Shown: piece by piece, positions 8,259-17,976 of the stretch
How positions within the stretch are numbered: the first letter of the stretch is position 1
How the letters are laid out: every line of letters begins with the position of its first letter
Assembly: GCF_017874215.1 (NCBI RefSeq)
Contig: NZ_JAGGLB010000024.1
Location: forward strand, 111,305 to 175,304
Length of the DNA stretch: 64,000 bases
Direction: 5' to 3'
Source of the DNA: Paenibacillus eucommiae
Lineage (GTDB): Bacteria > Bacillota > Bacilli > Paenibacillales > NBRC-103111
The notes under the pieces: generated by a model
What the model was told of the DNA's origin: nothing
The model's input: only the letters and a program-made list of their open reading frames with translations
Databases searched by the model: none
Made by a program: the position numbers and the translations under genes

Positions 8259-9968
8259 TTAATTATTGTTATACCAGTCGTTTACTTCCTGGGTCATTTG
8301 CTCTCCACCCAGTTTGTTCCATTCCGCCACAAATTGATCGAACTGGTCAATCGGTGCTCCTGTAATGATCTTGGTGATCATCTGATCTTCCATCTTTTGC
8401 AGGATAGCCCCTTTCTGCACCATAGTCGGCGTTGGGGCACCAACGAATTGATCCGGCTTAAATTGGTTGTTTTGCACATATTGGCTGACAATATCTCCAG
8501 CGCCTCCGATACCACTGCGGGAAGCGTACTTCCAGAAACTCTGATCTCCTGCCATGTACTTCTGAATAAAGCCGTAATTCAGTCTTTCCTCAGGTGTTAG
8601 CTTGCTTAACTCTTCATCAGTGGCCGTTTTACCGCTTTCCAAGATAGGCGCCAAATGAATGGAAGTCTCCATATTTTTGTAAGGTTTATATACTTGTACC
8701 GGGGCTTGCAGGAAGAATGCAGTCTTTTGATCGCTGTTATACTTCACGTAAATGTCTTCATCCTTATTCTCATAAAACAGTTTGAACCACGCATCAGCCA
8801 GTTTATATAGCACTTCCGGATGTTGTATCCCTTTCTTGACCACCCAGAACCCATAATTAATATTGAGCGGATGTTGAAGCAATGTCTGTGAGCCGTCAAT
8901 CGAAGGTATCGGATAGGAATTCCACTTTACGTCAGGTGTTAAAGCAGCCAACGTGTTTCCTCCACCCATTGATCCGAGAAAGATGCCCAGCTTGTTGCTG
9001 CCTATACTTTCAGTGACCTTTGATGTATCTTTGACGCCGAACTCTTGATCGATTTCTCCAGCTTTATACATTTCTTGCAGCTTGGCCAGTGCGGTTTTTA
9101 ATTCTGGCTGCACACTGCTGTATACCAATTTTCCACTCGAATCCTTGATCCAAATATCTTTATACGCATGATAACCATTTAAAAACGCATTTATTAAAGT
9201 AAAATCTTTATCGATCGGCAAACCGTTCGTGTCGGGCTTGCTGTTCCCATCCGGATCGCCGGTAGTAAACGCTTTAGCAATGGCCAACAGGTCGTCCATA
9301 GTTTTCGGCCCGGTCAAGTTCAGCTTCTTCATCCAATCTTCACGAATCCATACAACCGGCACGGACTCCTTTACAGATCCTGTCCAAGGAAGCGCCATCA
9401 AGCGACCCTTGACCGTTGCCGCATCCGTTACTTCTTGCCCGGCCTGTGACATAATATCCTTTATGTTCTGCGGTGCGTACTTCTCATATACATCGGTCAG
9501 ATCTTCAATCAGCCCCGCATTATTTAATTGAACAAACTGCTTCGGCGTCGCCAAGAAAATATCGGGTAAATTTCCAGTGGCAATCATCAGATTCGTTTTT
9601 TGCTCCAATTGATCACCCGGCGCATCCCATAACGATTTGACGCTTATGCCATAATGATCTTTAATGTAGGTGTTCCAACGATTGTTGTTCATGTCCTCAT
9701 TTGGACCGAATGCAATAGCTCCGTATGCCAGGTTAACCATCGTAACCTCCACGGGGGGATCAAACTTATTTGACGTTTCCCCGGCCGGCGCCATCGTTGC
9801 TATGTTCGTTGTCTGCTCCGCCACTTCCTTGCCCGGTGTTACGGTGGCTGGCGAATTTTCCTTGCTTGAACTGCAGCCTGCCAATACCGCAACTACCAAC
9901 AATATGAGCGCGATGTTACTGTACAGCTTACAAACCATTTGTTCGGCCCTGCTTTTCTTAATTCCCAT
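8259..9968 (-). CDS. Extracellular solute-binding lipoprotein (LplA type)
   Basis: 569 aa. The N-terminus has basic residues, a hydrophobic core and LAGCSSSKE, a lipobox giving an acylated Cys around residue 32, then a low-complexity linker. The mature protein has the long architecture of family 1 carbohydrate-binding proteins of the LplA group, including GDPDGNSKPDTNGL, a calcium-loop-like DxDxNxxxD motif common in these proteins. It should capture the ligand at the outer membrane face and pass it to the two downstream permeases. GGGGAGAATAAATCA precedes the ATG. It is the first gene of an eight-gene run and faces a divergent AraC regulator across a 249-bp control region. Confidence 0.92.
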   Translation of the reverse strand: MGIKKSRAEQMVCKLYSNIALILLVVAVLAGCSSSKENSPATVTPGKEVAEQTTNIATMAPAGETSNKFDPPVEVTMVNLAYGAIAFGPNEDMNNNRWNTYIKDHYGISVKSLWDAPGDQLEQKTNLMIATGNLPDIFLATPKQFVQLNNAGLIEDLTDVYEKYAPQNIKDIMSQAGQEVTDAATVKGRLMALPWTGSVKESVPVVWIREDWMKKLNLTGPKTMDDLLAIAKAFTTGDPDGNSKPDTNGLPIDKDFTLINAFLNGYHAYKDIWIKDSSGKLVYSSVQPELKTALAKLQEMYKAGEIDQEFGVKDTSKVTESIGSNKLGIFLGSMGGGNTLAALTPDVKWNSYPIPSIDGSQTLLQHPLNINYGFWVVKKGIQHPEVLYKLADAWFKLFYENKDEDIYVKYNSDQKTAFFLQAPVQVYKPYKNMETSIHLAPILESGKTATDEELSKLTPEERLNYGFIQKYMAGDQSFWKYASRSGIGGAGDIVSQYVQNNQFKPDQFVGAPTPTMVQKGAILQKMEDQMITKIITGAPIDQFDQFVAEWNKLGGEQMTQEVNDWYNNN

Positions 9969-10024
9969 TGATTTATTCTCCCCTTTGTTATTATTGTGCT
10001 CCGCCAGCCCTGAACAACTACAAA

Positions 10025-10053
10025 TTTATACCAGCCCCCGGCAAAAATACAGT
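10025..10053 (-). promoter_or_regulatory. Putative promoter of the transporter operon
   Basis: On the minus strand a CTGTAT -35-like box (10047-10052) is followed 16 bp later by TATAAA (10025-10030), about 60 bp before the binding-protein start. The ACTGTATTT box recurs at 17977-17985 before the mannosidase genes at the same distance from the shared upstream element, which supports both as regulated promoters. Confidence 0.55.
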
Positions 10054-10101
10054 TTCTATTTTCCCCGGAATGGTCTATTCCTGTTAAACCGCCTAAATTG
10101 T

Positions 10102-10125
10102 ATATTTTCCCCGAAAATGAGTATC
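10102..10125 (-). promoter_or_regulatory. Shared 24-bp operator-like element, copy 1
   Basis: Minus-strand sequence GATACTCATTTTCGGGG continuing AAAATAT. It matches the element at 18033-18056 at 21 of 24 positions. It lies 48 bp upstream of the ACTGTATTT box of the transporter promoter; a second CCGGGGAAAATAG word lies closer at 10056-10070. It is probably the binding site of the divergent AraC regulator (inference). Confidence 0.6.
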
Positions 10126-10164
10126 GTTAAAGAACAAAAATTGTATTAAATTTGGATAAACCAG

Positions 10165-10173
10165 TGGTATAAT
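10165..10173 (+). promoter_or_regulatory. Extended -10 promoter of the AraC regulator gene
   Basis: TGG followed by TATAAT (10168-10173) is a consensus extended -10 element. No strong -35 stands 17 bp upstream, in keeping with an extended -10. It is 45 bp before the regulator start at 10218. Confidence 0.55.
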
Positions 10174-10217
10174 TCTCAAGAGGGTTACCCAACTTGCCGC
10201 TGTATAGGAGGACAAAC

Positions 10218-12482
10218 ATGATGCTCAAAAGACTTCAAATCCTTTTAAAAAGAAACTCGCTTTTCTTTAAATTGCTGACCGGCTTTATCAGCCTGATCAT
10301 CCTCCTGCTCTCATTTAATTTTTTTTCCTATACGATTTTAATAAAAGACGTCCAAAGAGAAATCATCCGCAACAATAGTTTAAACTTGTCCAATTCGGTA
10401 GAACGCTACGAAAACCATTTGAACATCATCCAAAATGCCATATACCGCTTGTATTTCAACGATAAGATTATCCTCTTGAACGAATTGGGTAATTCTTTGC
10501 AATTCGATCCCGTCAACCAGGTAGTGGATGAAATCAAAGCGATCACTGGTAATGAATTATTGTTCATAGACAACATTTTCTTACAATTTAACAAAAACGA
10601 TTACACCATCGATATGAATGGCCCAAGCACAACCGATCAATTCAGTTACAAGTACTTCAGCAAAGCTTATTGGCCGGACTTTTGGCGCGATCAAATGAAA
10701 ATGACGTATACGATGAAGGTGTTTCCCGAATCCGAATTTACGAACAAAAAAACAAATAACAGTTCACGTTTAATTCCGGTTATTTATAAAAATAAAATTT
10801 TGGAGCAATTCTATGTCGCCGCTTTTTTGAATGCGGATAAGCTTATGCAAGCGTTTCATAATTCAAACCAGGATCAATTTTACATTCTGGATGAGGACAA
10901 GCGCCCTATATTCAGCTCTTCTTCCGAGTCGCTTAGCCCCCACCTGCTGGACAAAATAACAGGCAGCGAAGCCTACGTCAACCAAGATGCCACCTATTAC
11001 TTCTATAAGAAGGGCGCGTTTTCCAACCTCACTTATGTGAACGTTGTTCCTTACAACAAGCTTTACAATGACATGATCCAGCTAAACTTAATACTCATTT
11101 CACTATTGGGTTTGGCGCTGATCATCAGTATTATCATTTCAATCGGTTTAAGCCTGAAATTCAACAGCCCTGTCAAAAAGATTATCAATGCCATTAATAA
11201 GCTGGGTTCGGAAAGTCCGCTTCATAGCAATATCGACGAGTATAATTTGATTTACGATAAGATTAAACACTTTATTCAGGCAGACCAAGACATCCGTGAT
11301 GATTTCAAACAAAATGCTGCACAGCTCCAATATTTCCGCTATATGTGCAAAATGAAAAACATCTATAGCCACGACAAGGAATTTCAGGATGATAAAAAAC
11401 CGTTTTATCTCATCCTTTTCCATCTGACGAAAACCGAAGCCTTTCAACTATTGAGTACAGGAGAGCAGCAGCGGGCCATGTATTACATCAAGGAATTCAT
11501 CGATATAGTATTATCCGAGCATTTTTCCGATCCCGTTACTATGCAGATTGAAAAAGATCAAATCATCTCCATTCTCATCACGGAAACAGAAGAAAAAGAT
11601 CTGAACGCCATCATTCATCGCCTGAAGCACGTATTCGACCATGACAAAGATTACTGTACTTTGACAGTTGCCGTTAATCCCATCCTTCGAACCTCCGCGG
11701 AATTTACCGAAGCTTACGACGAGGCATTGGAAATGGTCCATCGACGGAAAATGACGAACGAAACACAAGTTATTACGGAAATGCTCCCGGAGCCGCTTAT
11801 TACCGGCTTCACCCCTGACCATGAACAGACATTCATCACCTACTTACAATCCGGCGCGAAGGAAAGCTGTATGTCTATGATTACAACCCAACTGAATCAC
11901 ATGGAAAAAATAGGAGTGTCTGCTCGCCAATACGAAGACTTTGCACGAAACTTAATTACAATAACCATCAAAATGATGCTGACGATGAATCTGGACATCA
12001 GCTCCATACTTGATAAAAAATCTCCTTATTCGCATCTAAGCAATTGCTTCAGCATTCAGGGTCATATCGATTTTTTTGAACGTTTTTTCTCCGAAGCTGC
12101 TCATATGATTTCCAGTATATCGGAGGATAATGATCCAATCAAATCACTGCTGCTGCAGTATGTCAACCTTAATTATAGCCAGGAGATTTCCTTGGACAAG
12201 GTAGCCGATGAGCTCGGCTTGTCCAGTCATTATGTATCCAAATATTTCAAAGAGAAGACAGGTACAAACTTCATTGATTATGTGACCCAGCTACGCATTA
12301 ATAAGGCGAAGGATCTGCTCTTGAACTCCTCCTTGAAAACACAGGAGATTTCCGAGCAAGTCGGGTATATGTATACCAACTCTTTCATCCGTATGTTTCG
12401 GAAGGCAACCGGTGTATCTCCTGGTGAATATCGCAAGTCAGTCCGTTTAAAGAGAAACAATGCTGATTTGACCAGCTTTTAA
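10218..12482 (+). CDS. Membrane-anchored AraC-family sensor-regulator
   Basis: 754 aa from the ATG after AGGAGGACAAAC; a TTG further up (10194) is in frame but has no ribosome site. A membrane segment near residues 18-40, an extracellular sensory region (about 40-290), a second membrane segment (LILISLLGLALIISIIIS, near 300), a linker, then a C-terminal AraC DNA-binding domain with two HTH motifs (ISLDKVADELGLSSHYVSKY and TQEISEQVGYMYTNSF) and the FRKATGVSPGEYR end. This is the YesS-like architecture that senses an extracellular or transported glycan and activates nearby transporter genes. It is divergent from the binding-protein operon and convergent with the mannosidase gene, with overlapping stop codons (12479-12482). 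Confidence 0.92.
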   Translation: MMLKRLQILLKRNSLFFKLLTGFISLIILLLSFNFFSYTILIKDVQREIIRNNSLNLSNSVERYENHLNIIQNAIYRLYFNDKIILLNELGNSLQFDPVNQVVDEIKAITGNELLFIDNIFLQFNKNDYTIDMNGPSTTDQFSYKYFSKAYWPDFWRDQMKMTYTMKVFPESEFTNKKTNNSSRLIPVIYKNKILEQFYVAAFLNADKLMQAFHNSNQDQFYILDEDKRPIFSSSSESLSPHLLDKITGSEAYVNQDATYYFYKKGAFSNLTYVNVVPYNKLYNDMIQLNLILISLLGLALIISIIISIGLSLKFNSPVKKIINAINKLGSESPLHSNIDEYNLIYDKIKHFIQADQDIRDDFKQNAAQLQYFRYMCKMKNIYSHDKEFQDDKKPFYLILFHLTKTEAFQLLSTGEQQRAMYYIKEFIDIVLSEHFSDPVTMQIEKDQIISILITETEEKDLNAIIHRLKHVFDHDKDYCTLTVAVNPILRTSAEFTEAYDEALEMVHRRKMTNETQVITEMLPEPLITGFTPDHEQTFITYLQSGAKESCMSMITTQLNHMEKIGVSARQYEDFARNLITITIKMMLTMNLDISSILDKKSPYSHLSNCFSIQGHIDFFERFFSEAAHMISSISEDNDPIKSLLLQYVNLNYSQEISLDKVADELGLSSHYVSKYFKEKTGTNFIDYVTQLRINKAKDLLLNSSLKTQEISEQVGYMYTNSFIRMFRKATGVSPGEYRKSVRLKRNNADLTSF

Positions 12483-15115
12483 AGTAGTTCAAATTGAAGA
12501 TTTACGATTTGCCATGCTCCCACAACGATGGATATGCATCGCTGATGAATGTCGACCGTGATTGTTGCTTGATCCAGCTCATTTCCCAGCAAATCTATGA
12601 GTGCGGCGCTGCTGAAATTAAAATTCGGGCTAATACGAATCGTTGAGCTTTTGCCTTCTGCTTCATATAGACGCAGAATCATTTTATGATTTTCTTTATA
12701 GCATGCAGAAACAATAACATTATCACTATCGATTTCCATAAGAGATTTCTCAAGCGGCAACTGCTCCTTGGAAACATGATTATACTTCACGACTGCGTCG
12801 ACTGGTTGTGCCTTCTGTTTCGCAAATCTGGCTACTTCGGCAAATTTTTCATTCTGTACGGGAAGGTAAAGCGAGTATTTGAAATTATGAGTGCCTCTGC
12901 CATCGACAGAAGGATGTGTATGCTGAAACCATCGTTCTTCTTTGTTCTCTAGAGGCATACAGCGATTCAACAGAAGAGATACAAGATGTTTGTTCGCATC
13001 GTAATTGTAATAAATCGAGCAATTTTCGGAAACGATGGCTGCCGGCATCCCGCCGCATTGAAACAGCGCCCAGCTTTTTGCATAAAATTGCCCTTCCCAT
13101 CCGCGTTCGAAGGTATTATAGTTGATCGAGCAGCCTGGAATCGTTAGGTAAGATTCCTGCGTTAAGTCCCTTTCTTCGACGCCGAATGGGATATCTGCGA
13201 ACAAATACGTATCCGGATCTGCGGGAAAATCCACTGCAAAATAACCTTCATCACCAGCGCCATCTACATGCAGATCAAAGCTAACAGCCCGCTCTCCTGT
13301 TTGGATAATGATATCGAGTTTGAAAGGGTTATTCCCAACTTTTCCGCTCACACGATAGACCCACCTCAATGGACCATTTTCCGCCAGCTCCCATTTATCA
13401 GGAATCATGGCAAATGATTCAATGGGATCCCATGAAGCACACCAATTGGGCGATATTTCGGTTTGCACAAACTTCAGACCATTCAGCCCATGCGGCGAAG
13501 CAGCTTGAATCGTTCTGCCCGTTGCAATTTCCCGGATTTCACTTAATATTCCTTTCTCCATTCTTGCTTCAATGACTCCGTTATGGATAACCACAATGTC
13601 AGGAGCAGAGCGGCGGTCCGCAATATCGATAAACTCCGCCTTCACCTTGCCGGTAAGCTTCATGCCATTTTTAGCCACAGACAGTCCGCTGTATCCCATT
13701 GCTGGTATATCCATTTTCGCAACGATATCGACTGCGGTATACTCACGGCCAGAGTAATTTTTATCACCATCGCAAATATTAACAACCTGGTAGTCAACTT
13801 TATGGCCAAGACTGTCATACAGATCAAAGCCTTCTACCCCGACCGGGCTTGTAATATGTAATTCTACAAGCTCCGTCCGCATCCAATTCAAGATATTAAA
13901 GATGACATACTGTTCCCCTTGCTTAACCTGAAGCTTAGCAGCGATATCCTCGCAGAGCGTCTCAATCATGGCAATAGCAGCAGATTCAGCCCCTAATGCT
14001 CTAGTAAGCAGACGGTTGAAATCTTCCCTATAAATCCACTCCATGGCGTGCCCCGTAATTTCAAACAGCTGATTCCACAGCTCCTGCAGCTTGTCGTACG
14101 GATAATCCATTCCGCTTACCGCAGCAATCGTTGCCAAGCTTTCCGCTTTAACAATCAAACGATCAAGCTTGCTTCTCATACGCCACATGGAATGGTTCCC
14201 GCGAAGAGGCGCATTGAATGAGAGCTCACATGGATCAAGAACACCTTCGTAAACGGGCAATTCAGACTTTTCCAGATGCTTGAAATAGGTACCTGGCGTA
14301 GAAAGCAGCAGCTTCGCTTCCTCCCGTTTATTCCACTCTGCGATAAATTCGAGGATTTGGATCGGATCATCATACAGATTGAGCAAAGGTCTACAGTCGT
14401 CACAGCCGTAGTTTAGCCATACGATATCAGCCTTCAGCAATGCATCGACTTTGTCCACCAATTCGTGCTGGATAAATTGCTGCTTCACTTCCTCCCATTC
14501 TGTCTTGTAATCCTGATTGGTAAATTTTCCGTCCATAAACCCGCCATATGTCCCTCTGGAGACAGTGACCTGCGAACCATCAAGTCCCTTCCAAATAAAT
14601 TGACGGGGTACCTGCTTCGCATCCAACGCCTCTTCAGGCCGCTGGAACCTGTAATACTTATGACCCGCAAGCTGTAAAAGCTGCGGCAGCTGGCTATGTC
14701 CGCAACCCACATCGGCATTATAATAAAATTCGATATTGGCGATGTCGAATAAGGTCTGGAAGTATCTTTTGCCTTCAACCATGTTGCGGATAAACGTTTC
14801 ATCCCCCACATAAGTAGACCGGACCAAGCTGTAGCCTCCGTTTGCTACATAAATTCTTCCTTCTTGCACCCGTTGTTTCAACTCATCCAGTTTTTCCGGG
14901 CAATATTTAATGAAGGGAAGCAAGCTATGTGTCACATTATCGATCATCCACGTCAAATTCGCATGCTCTTTCATCACATCAAGTACTTCTATAAAAACTT
15001 GCAAATATCTCCTAATATGCCATTGTCTAGAATTGGTCCAAGCAAAATCATGATGTGAATAGGGTATAATATGCATTTCCTTGACCTTTTCCATATAAAG
15101 GTTTGTATCCTCCAC
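12479..15115 (-). CDS. GH38-family alpha-mannosidase-like protein (second copy)
   Basis: 878 aa from a GTG at 15115. The frame opens at 15175, but AGAGGTGG precedes this GTG, and it aligns exactly with the ATG start of the upstream paralogue (both nine residues before KVKE). The GH38 catalytic region shows HIIPYSHHDFAW (zinc-binding H and D), NADVGCGHSQLPQLLQLAGH (nucleophile Asp region) and GNHSMWRMRSK. Long C-terminal beta domains follow, as in bacterial GH38. It should release mannose-type residues from imported glycans; there is no signal peptide, so it is cytoplasmic. It lies 26 bp after its paralogue and ends on the regulator's stop codon. Confidence 0.88.
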   Translation of the reverse strand: MEDTNLYMEKVKEMHIIPYSHHDFAWTNSRQWHIRRYLQVFIEVLDVMKEHANLTWMIDNVTHSLLPFIKYCPEKLDELKQRVQEGRIYVANGGYSLVRSTYVGDETFIRNMVEGKRYFQTLFDIANIEFYYNADVGCGHSQLPQLLQLAGHKYYRFQRPEEALDAKQVPRQFIWKGLDGSQVTVSRGTYGGFMDGKFTNQDYKTEWEEVKQQFIQHELVDKVDALLKADIVWLNYGCDDCRPLLNLYDDPIQILEFIAEWNKREEAKLLLSTPGTYFKHLEKSELPVYEGVLDPCELSFNAPLRGNHSMWRMRSKLDRLIVKAESLATIAAVSGMDYPYDKLQELWNQLFEITGHAMEWIYREDFNRLLTRALGAESAAIAMIETLCEDIAAKLQVKQGEQYVIFNILNWMRTELVELHITSPVGVEGFDLYDSLGHKVDYQVVNICDGDKNYSGREYTAVDIVAKMDIPAMGYSGLSVAKNGMKLTGKVKAEFIDIADRRSAPDIVVIHNGVIEARMEKGILSEIREIATGRTIQAASPHGLNGLKFVQTEISPNWCASWDPIESFAMIPDKWELAENGPLRWVYRVSGKVGNNPFKLDIIIQTGERAVSFDLHVDGAGDEGYFAVDFPADPDTYLFADIPFGVEERDLTQESYLTIPGCSINYNTFERGWEGQFYAKSWALFQCGGMPAAIVSENCSIYYNYDANKHLVSLLLNRCMPLENKEERWFQHTHPSVDGRGTHNFKYSLYLPVQNEKFAEVARFAKQKAQPVDAVVKYNHVSKEQLPLEKSLMEIDSDNVIVSACYKENHKMILRLYEAEGKSSTIRISPNFNFSSAALIDLLGNELDQATITVDIHQRCISIVVGAWQIVNLQFELL

Positions 15116-15141
15116 AAGCGCCACCTCTTCCAATTGATCTC

Positions 15142-17829
15142 TTATATTTCGAATTGCATAGTTACAATTTGCCACGGCTTCATACTACAGGAAAGATAAC
15201 GACCGTCTATATCATCTGTTAGCCATAATGGATCCCGGTCATCTCCAACGAAATCTACCACTCTCGCCCTAGTAAAATTGAAATGTGTACGAATGCGGAT
15301 TGTAGAACTTCTTCCCTCCGATTCATATAAACGTAGAAGGATCTTATTGTCTTCCATGTAGAACCCTGAAACGATAACATGCTCACAGTCTATTTCCACA
15401 AAAGATTGTGCCTGCTGTAGACGCTGAACAGATTCATCATTATACTTGGGGACAGTATCCACCCGCTGCGTTTTCATTTTGGAGAACCTGCTCACTTCTG
15501 CAAACTTTTCTTTTTCTTCAGGAACATACATATGATATTTAAAATGATGAATCCCTTTTCCATCCAGGGAAGGATGGGTGTGCTTCCGGTTCCCGGAAGG
15601 CATACGCCGATTCAATAAAAGCGACACCACATGCTTATGCGGGTCAAAATTGTAGTAAATCGAGCAGTTCTCCGAAACAACAGCTACGGGCATTTCGCCC
15701 GATTGGAACATGGCCCAGCTTTTGGCATAAAATTGCCCCGGCCATCCCCGTTCGTAAGCGTTATAGTTGACTGAGCTTTCGGGGACACTTCCATAAGATT
15801 CTTCTGACAAATTCCTTTCTTCCACACCAAACGGAATATCGGCATATAAATAAGTATCCGGGTCTGCGGCGAAATCTACAGCAAAATAGCCGCTTTCATC
15901 CCCAGCACTGTCCAATTCCAGATCAAATCCGATTGCCCGCTCACCGCTTTGAATTCTAATATCTTGCCGGTATTGGCTACTGCCTATAGTTCCATTGACA
16001 CGATAAATCCAGCGCAACGGCCCCTTCTCGATCCACTCCCAGGTCTTTGGTATAGGCCTGAATTCATCCACTTGGTCCCAGGAAGAAATCCATGATGCTG
16101 TAGCCTCGGTTTGCACAAATTTCATGCCATTTATCCTGCTGGATGAAGTCACCTGAAGCATCCTTCCCGTTGCTGTCTCCCTTATTTTGGTTATGGCCCC
16201 TTTGTCGAATGTGACTTCCAGTATGCCGTTATTTACGATCATTTTGCCGGAAGCGGTATCGGAAGCAGAGGCAGGAGCAGTGCCGGAAGCGGAGCCAGAA
16301 GCAGTGCCGGAACCGGAGTCGGAGGACGCAGCCGCAGCATCAATACATTCCGCCTGCACCTTGTCGGCCAGCAGCGTACCGTCGCTTACCGCCGTTAACA
16401 TGGCATACCCTGTCGCCGGAACCTCAACTTCTGCGATGATATCCACCGCACTATACTCGCAATTAGAGCGGTTAATATACTCGTCATGAACATTTACGAT
16501 TTGGTAATTGACCTTTTGGCCAACACTGTCGCGCAGATCGAATCCTTCCATACCCAAGGGGTTCGTAATATGCAGCTCCACCATTTCCGTCCGGGCCCAG
16601 GGCAGCGTATTAAAGACCACATATTGCGGCTCTTGCGCACATTGAATCTTATAGGCGATTTCTTCACATAACTCCCTAATCAGGCAAATGGCAGTCATTT
16701 TGGCTCCTGTCGCTGCGCCATACAATAGTTCGAAATCGTCCCCGTTTATCCACTCAATAGCATGTCCCGTAATTTCGAACAGTTGGTTCCACAGCATTTC
16801 TAGCTTGCCGTAGGGGTATTCCACCCCCGTTAGAAAGGCCATCGTTGCCAAACCCTCTGCTTTGACAATCAGCCTATCCAGCTCACTTCTCATTCTCCAC
16901 ATCGAGTGATTGCCACGAATCGGAGCATTGTAGGCAAGCTCGCTTGGATCCAGAACCCCCTGATGAACGGGCAATTCCGTTTGTTCCAATTTTGCAAAAT
17001 AGGCTGTGGGTGTAGAAAAGATCAGCTTTAATTCCTCTCGTTTATTCCATTCTTCCACAAATTCTATAACCTGGATCGATTCATCATAAAGGTTTCGCAA
17101 TGGCCTGCAGTCGTCACACCCATAGTTCAACCAAACGATATCCGTCATGAGCAAAGAATCTACCTTATCTGCCAGCTCCTGCGTAAAAAACTCCTGTTTC
17201 ACAGTTTCCCATTCCGTCACATAATCCTTATTGGTAAACCTGCCCTCCACAAACCCGCCATAGGAACCCCTTGAGACCAAGACCTGCGATCCATCAAGTC
17301 CCTTCCATAGGAACTGCTTGGGAACCCCCTTAGCATCTAACGCATCTTCCGGCCGTTGAAACCTGTAATACTTATGGCCGCCCAGCTGGAGAATCTGCGG
17401 AAGTTGACTATGTCCGCAGCCAACATCAGCGTTATAAAAAAAATCGATGTTGTCCAAGTCAAACTGCTTTTGAAAAAACCTTCGGCCAGCAACCATGTTG
17501 CGGATGAACGTCTCTTCACCCACATAGGTCGACCGGGCTAGACTATAGCCGCCATTAGCAACATAAAGTCTCCCTTCCTTTACCAGATCCTTCATTTCCG
17601 CCATTTTTTCCGGATATTGCTTAATAAATGGAATCAGACTATGCACCGCATTATCAATCATCCAAGTAAAATTCTTATTTGTTCTCATAATTTCTAACAT
17701 TTCCACAAATACAAGGAGGTATCTGCGAATATGCCATTCCCTTGAATGGCCCCAGGCAAAATCCTGATGAGAATAAGGCATAATATGAATTTCCTTTACC
17801 TTAGCAGCTTCCAAAATATCAACTTTCAT
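15142..17829 (-). CDS. GH38-family alpha-mannosidase-like protein (first copy)
   Basis: 895 aa from the ATG at 17829, placed after GTAGGGGGATAT; the frame runs on to 17904 but without a ribosome site. Motifs parallel the downstream copy: HIMPYSHQDFAW, NADVGCGHSQLPQILQLGGH and GNHSMWRMRSE. The two proteins are colinear over their whole length, pointing to tandem duplication. This copy has an inserted Ser/Ala/Gly/Thr-rich linker (about residues 504-532, DNA 16246-16318) that the sister lacks, located between the catalytic and C-terminal beta regions. No signal peptide is visible, so cytoplasmic action on imported oligosaccharides is likely. The shared operator-like element lies about 200 bp upstream. 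Confidence 0.88.
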   Translation of the reverse strand: MKVDILEAAKVKEIHIMPYSHQDFAWGHSREWHIRRYLLVFVEMLEIMRTNKNFTWMIDNAVHSLIPFIKQYPEKMAEMKDLVKEGRLYVANGGYSLARSTYVGEETFIRNMVAGRRFFQKQFDLDNIDFFYNADVGCGHSQLPQILQLGGHKYYRFQRPEDALDAKGVPKQFLWKGLDGSQVLVSRGSYGGFVEGRFTNKDYVTEWETVKQEFFTQELADKVDSLLMTDIVWLNYGCDDCRPLRNLYDESIQVIEFVEEWNKREELKLIFSTPTAYFAKLEQTELPVHQGVLDPSELAYNAPIRGNHSMWRMRSELDRLIVKAEGLATMAFLTGVEYPYGKLEMLWNQLFEITGHAIEWINGDDFELLYGAATGAKMTAICLIRELCEEIAYKIQCAQEPQYVVFNTLPWARTEMVELHITNPLGMEGFDLRDSVGQKVNYQIVNVHDEYINRSNCEYSAVDIIAEVEVPATGYAMLTAVSDGTLLADKVQAECIDAAAASSDSGSGTASGSASGTAPASASDTASGKMIVNNGILEVTFDKGAITKIRETATGRMLQVTSSSRINGMKFVQTEATASWISSWDQVDEFRPIPKTWEWIEKGPLRWIYRVNGTIGSSQYRQDIRIQSGERAIGFDLELDSAGDESGYFAVDFAADPDTYLYADIPFGVEERNLSEESYGSVPESSVNYNAYERGWPGQFYAKSWAMFQSGEMPVAVVSENCSIYYNFDPHKHVVSLLLNRRMPSGNRKHTHPSLDGKGIHHFKYHMYVPEEKEKFAEVSRFSKMKTQRVDTVPKYNDESVQRLQQAQSFVEIDCEHVIVSGFYMEDNKILLRLYESEGRSSTIRIRTHFNFTRARVVDFVGDDRDPLWLTDDIDGRYLSCSMKPWQIVTMQFEI
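16246..16318 (-). repeat. 24-bp in-frame tandem repeat coding a Ser/Ala/Gly linker
   Basis: On the coding strand about 2.75 imperfect copies of a 24-base unit (GCTTCCGGCACTGCT core) encode GSGTASGSASGTAPASASDT. The downstream paralogue has a short plain segment here, so the repeat expanded after duplication and may vary in copy number between strains. Confidence 0.7.
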
Positions 17830-17976
17830 ATATCCCCCTACTTCAAATAAAAATTTGAACCTTCCATTTAAATTTTTCTTTTGTTCATTTCCAATTAAAT
17901 ACACTCTCTTGAAACCACGCTCCCTTGCATTATCGTGTTGCTCTTACCTGTACATCGTAAATCATTCTGCTCTGAT

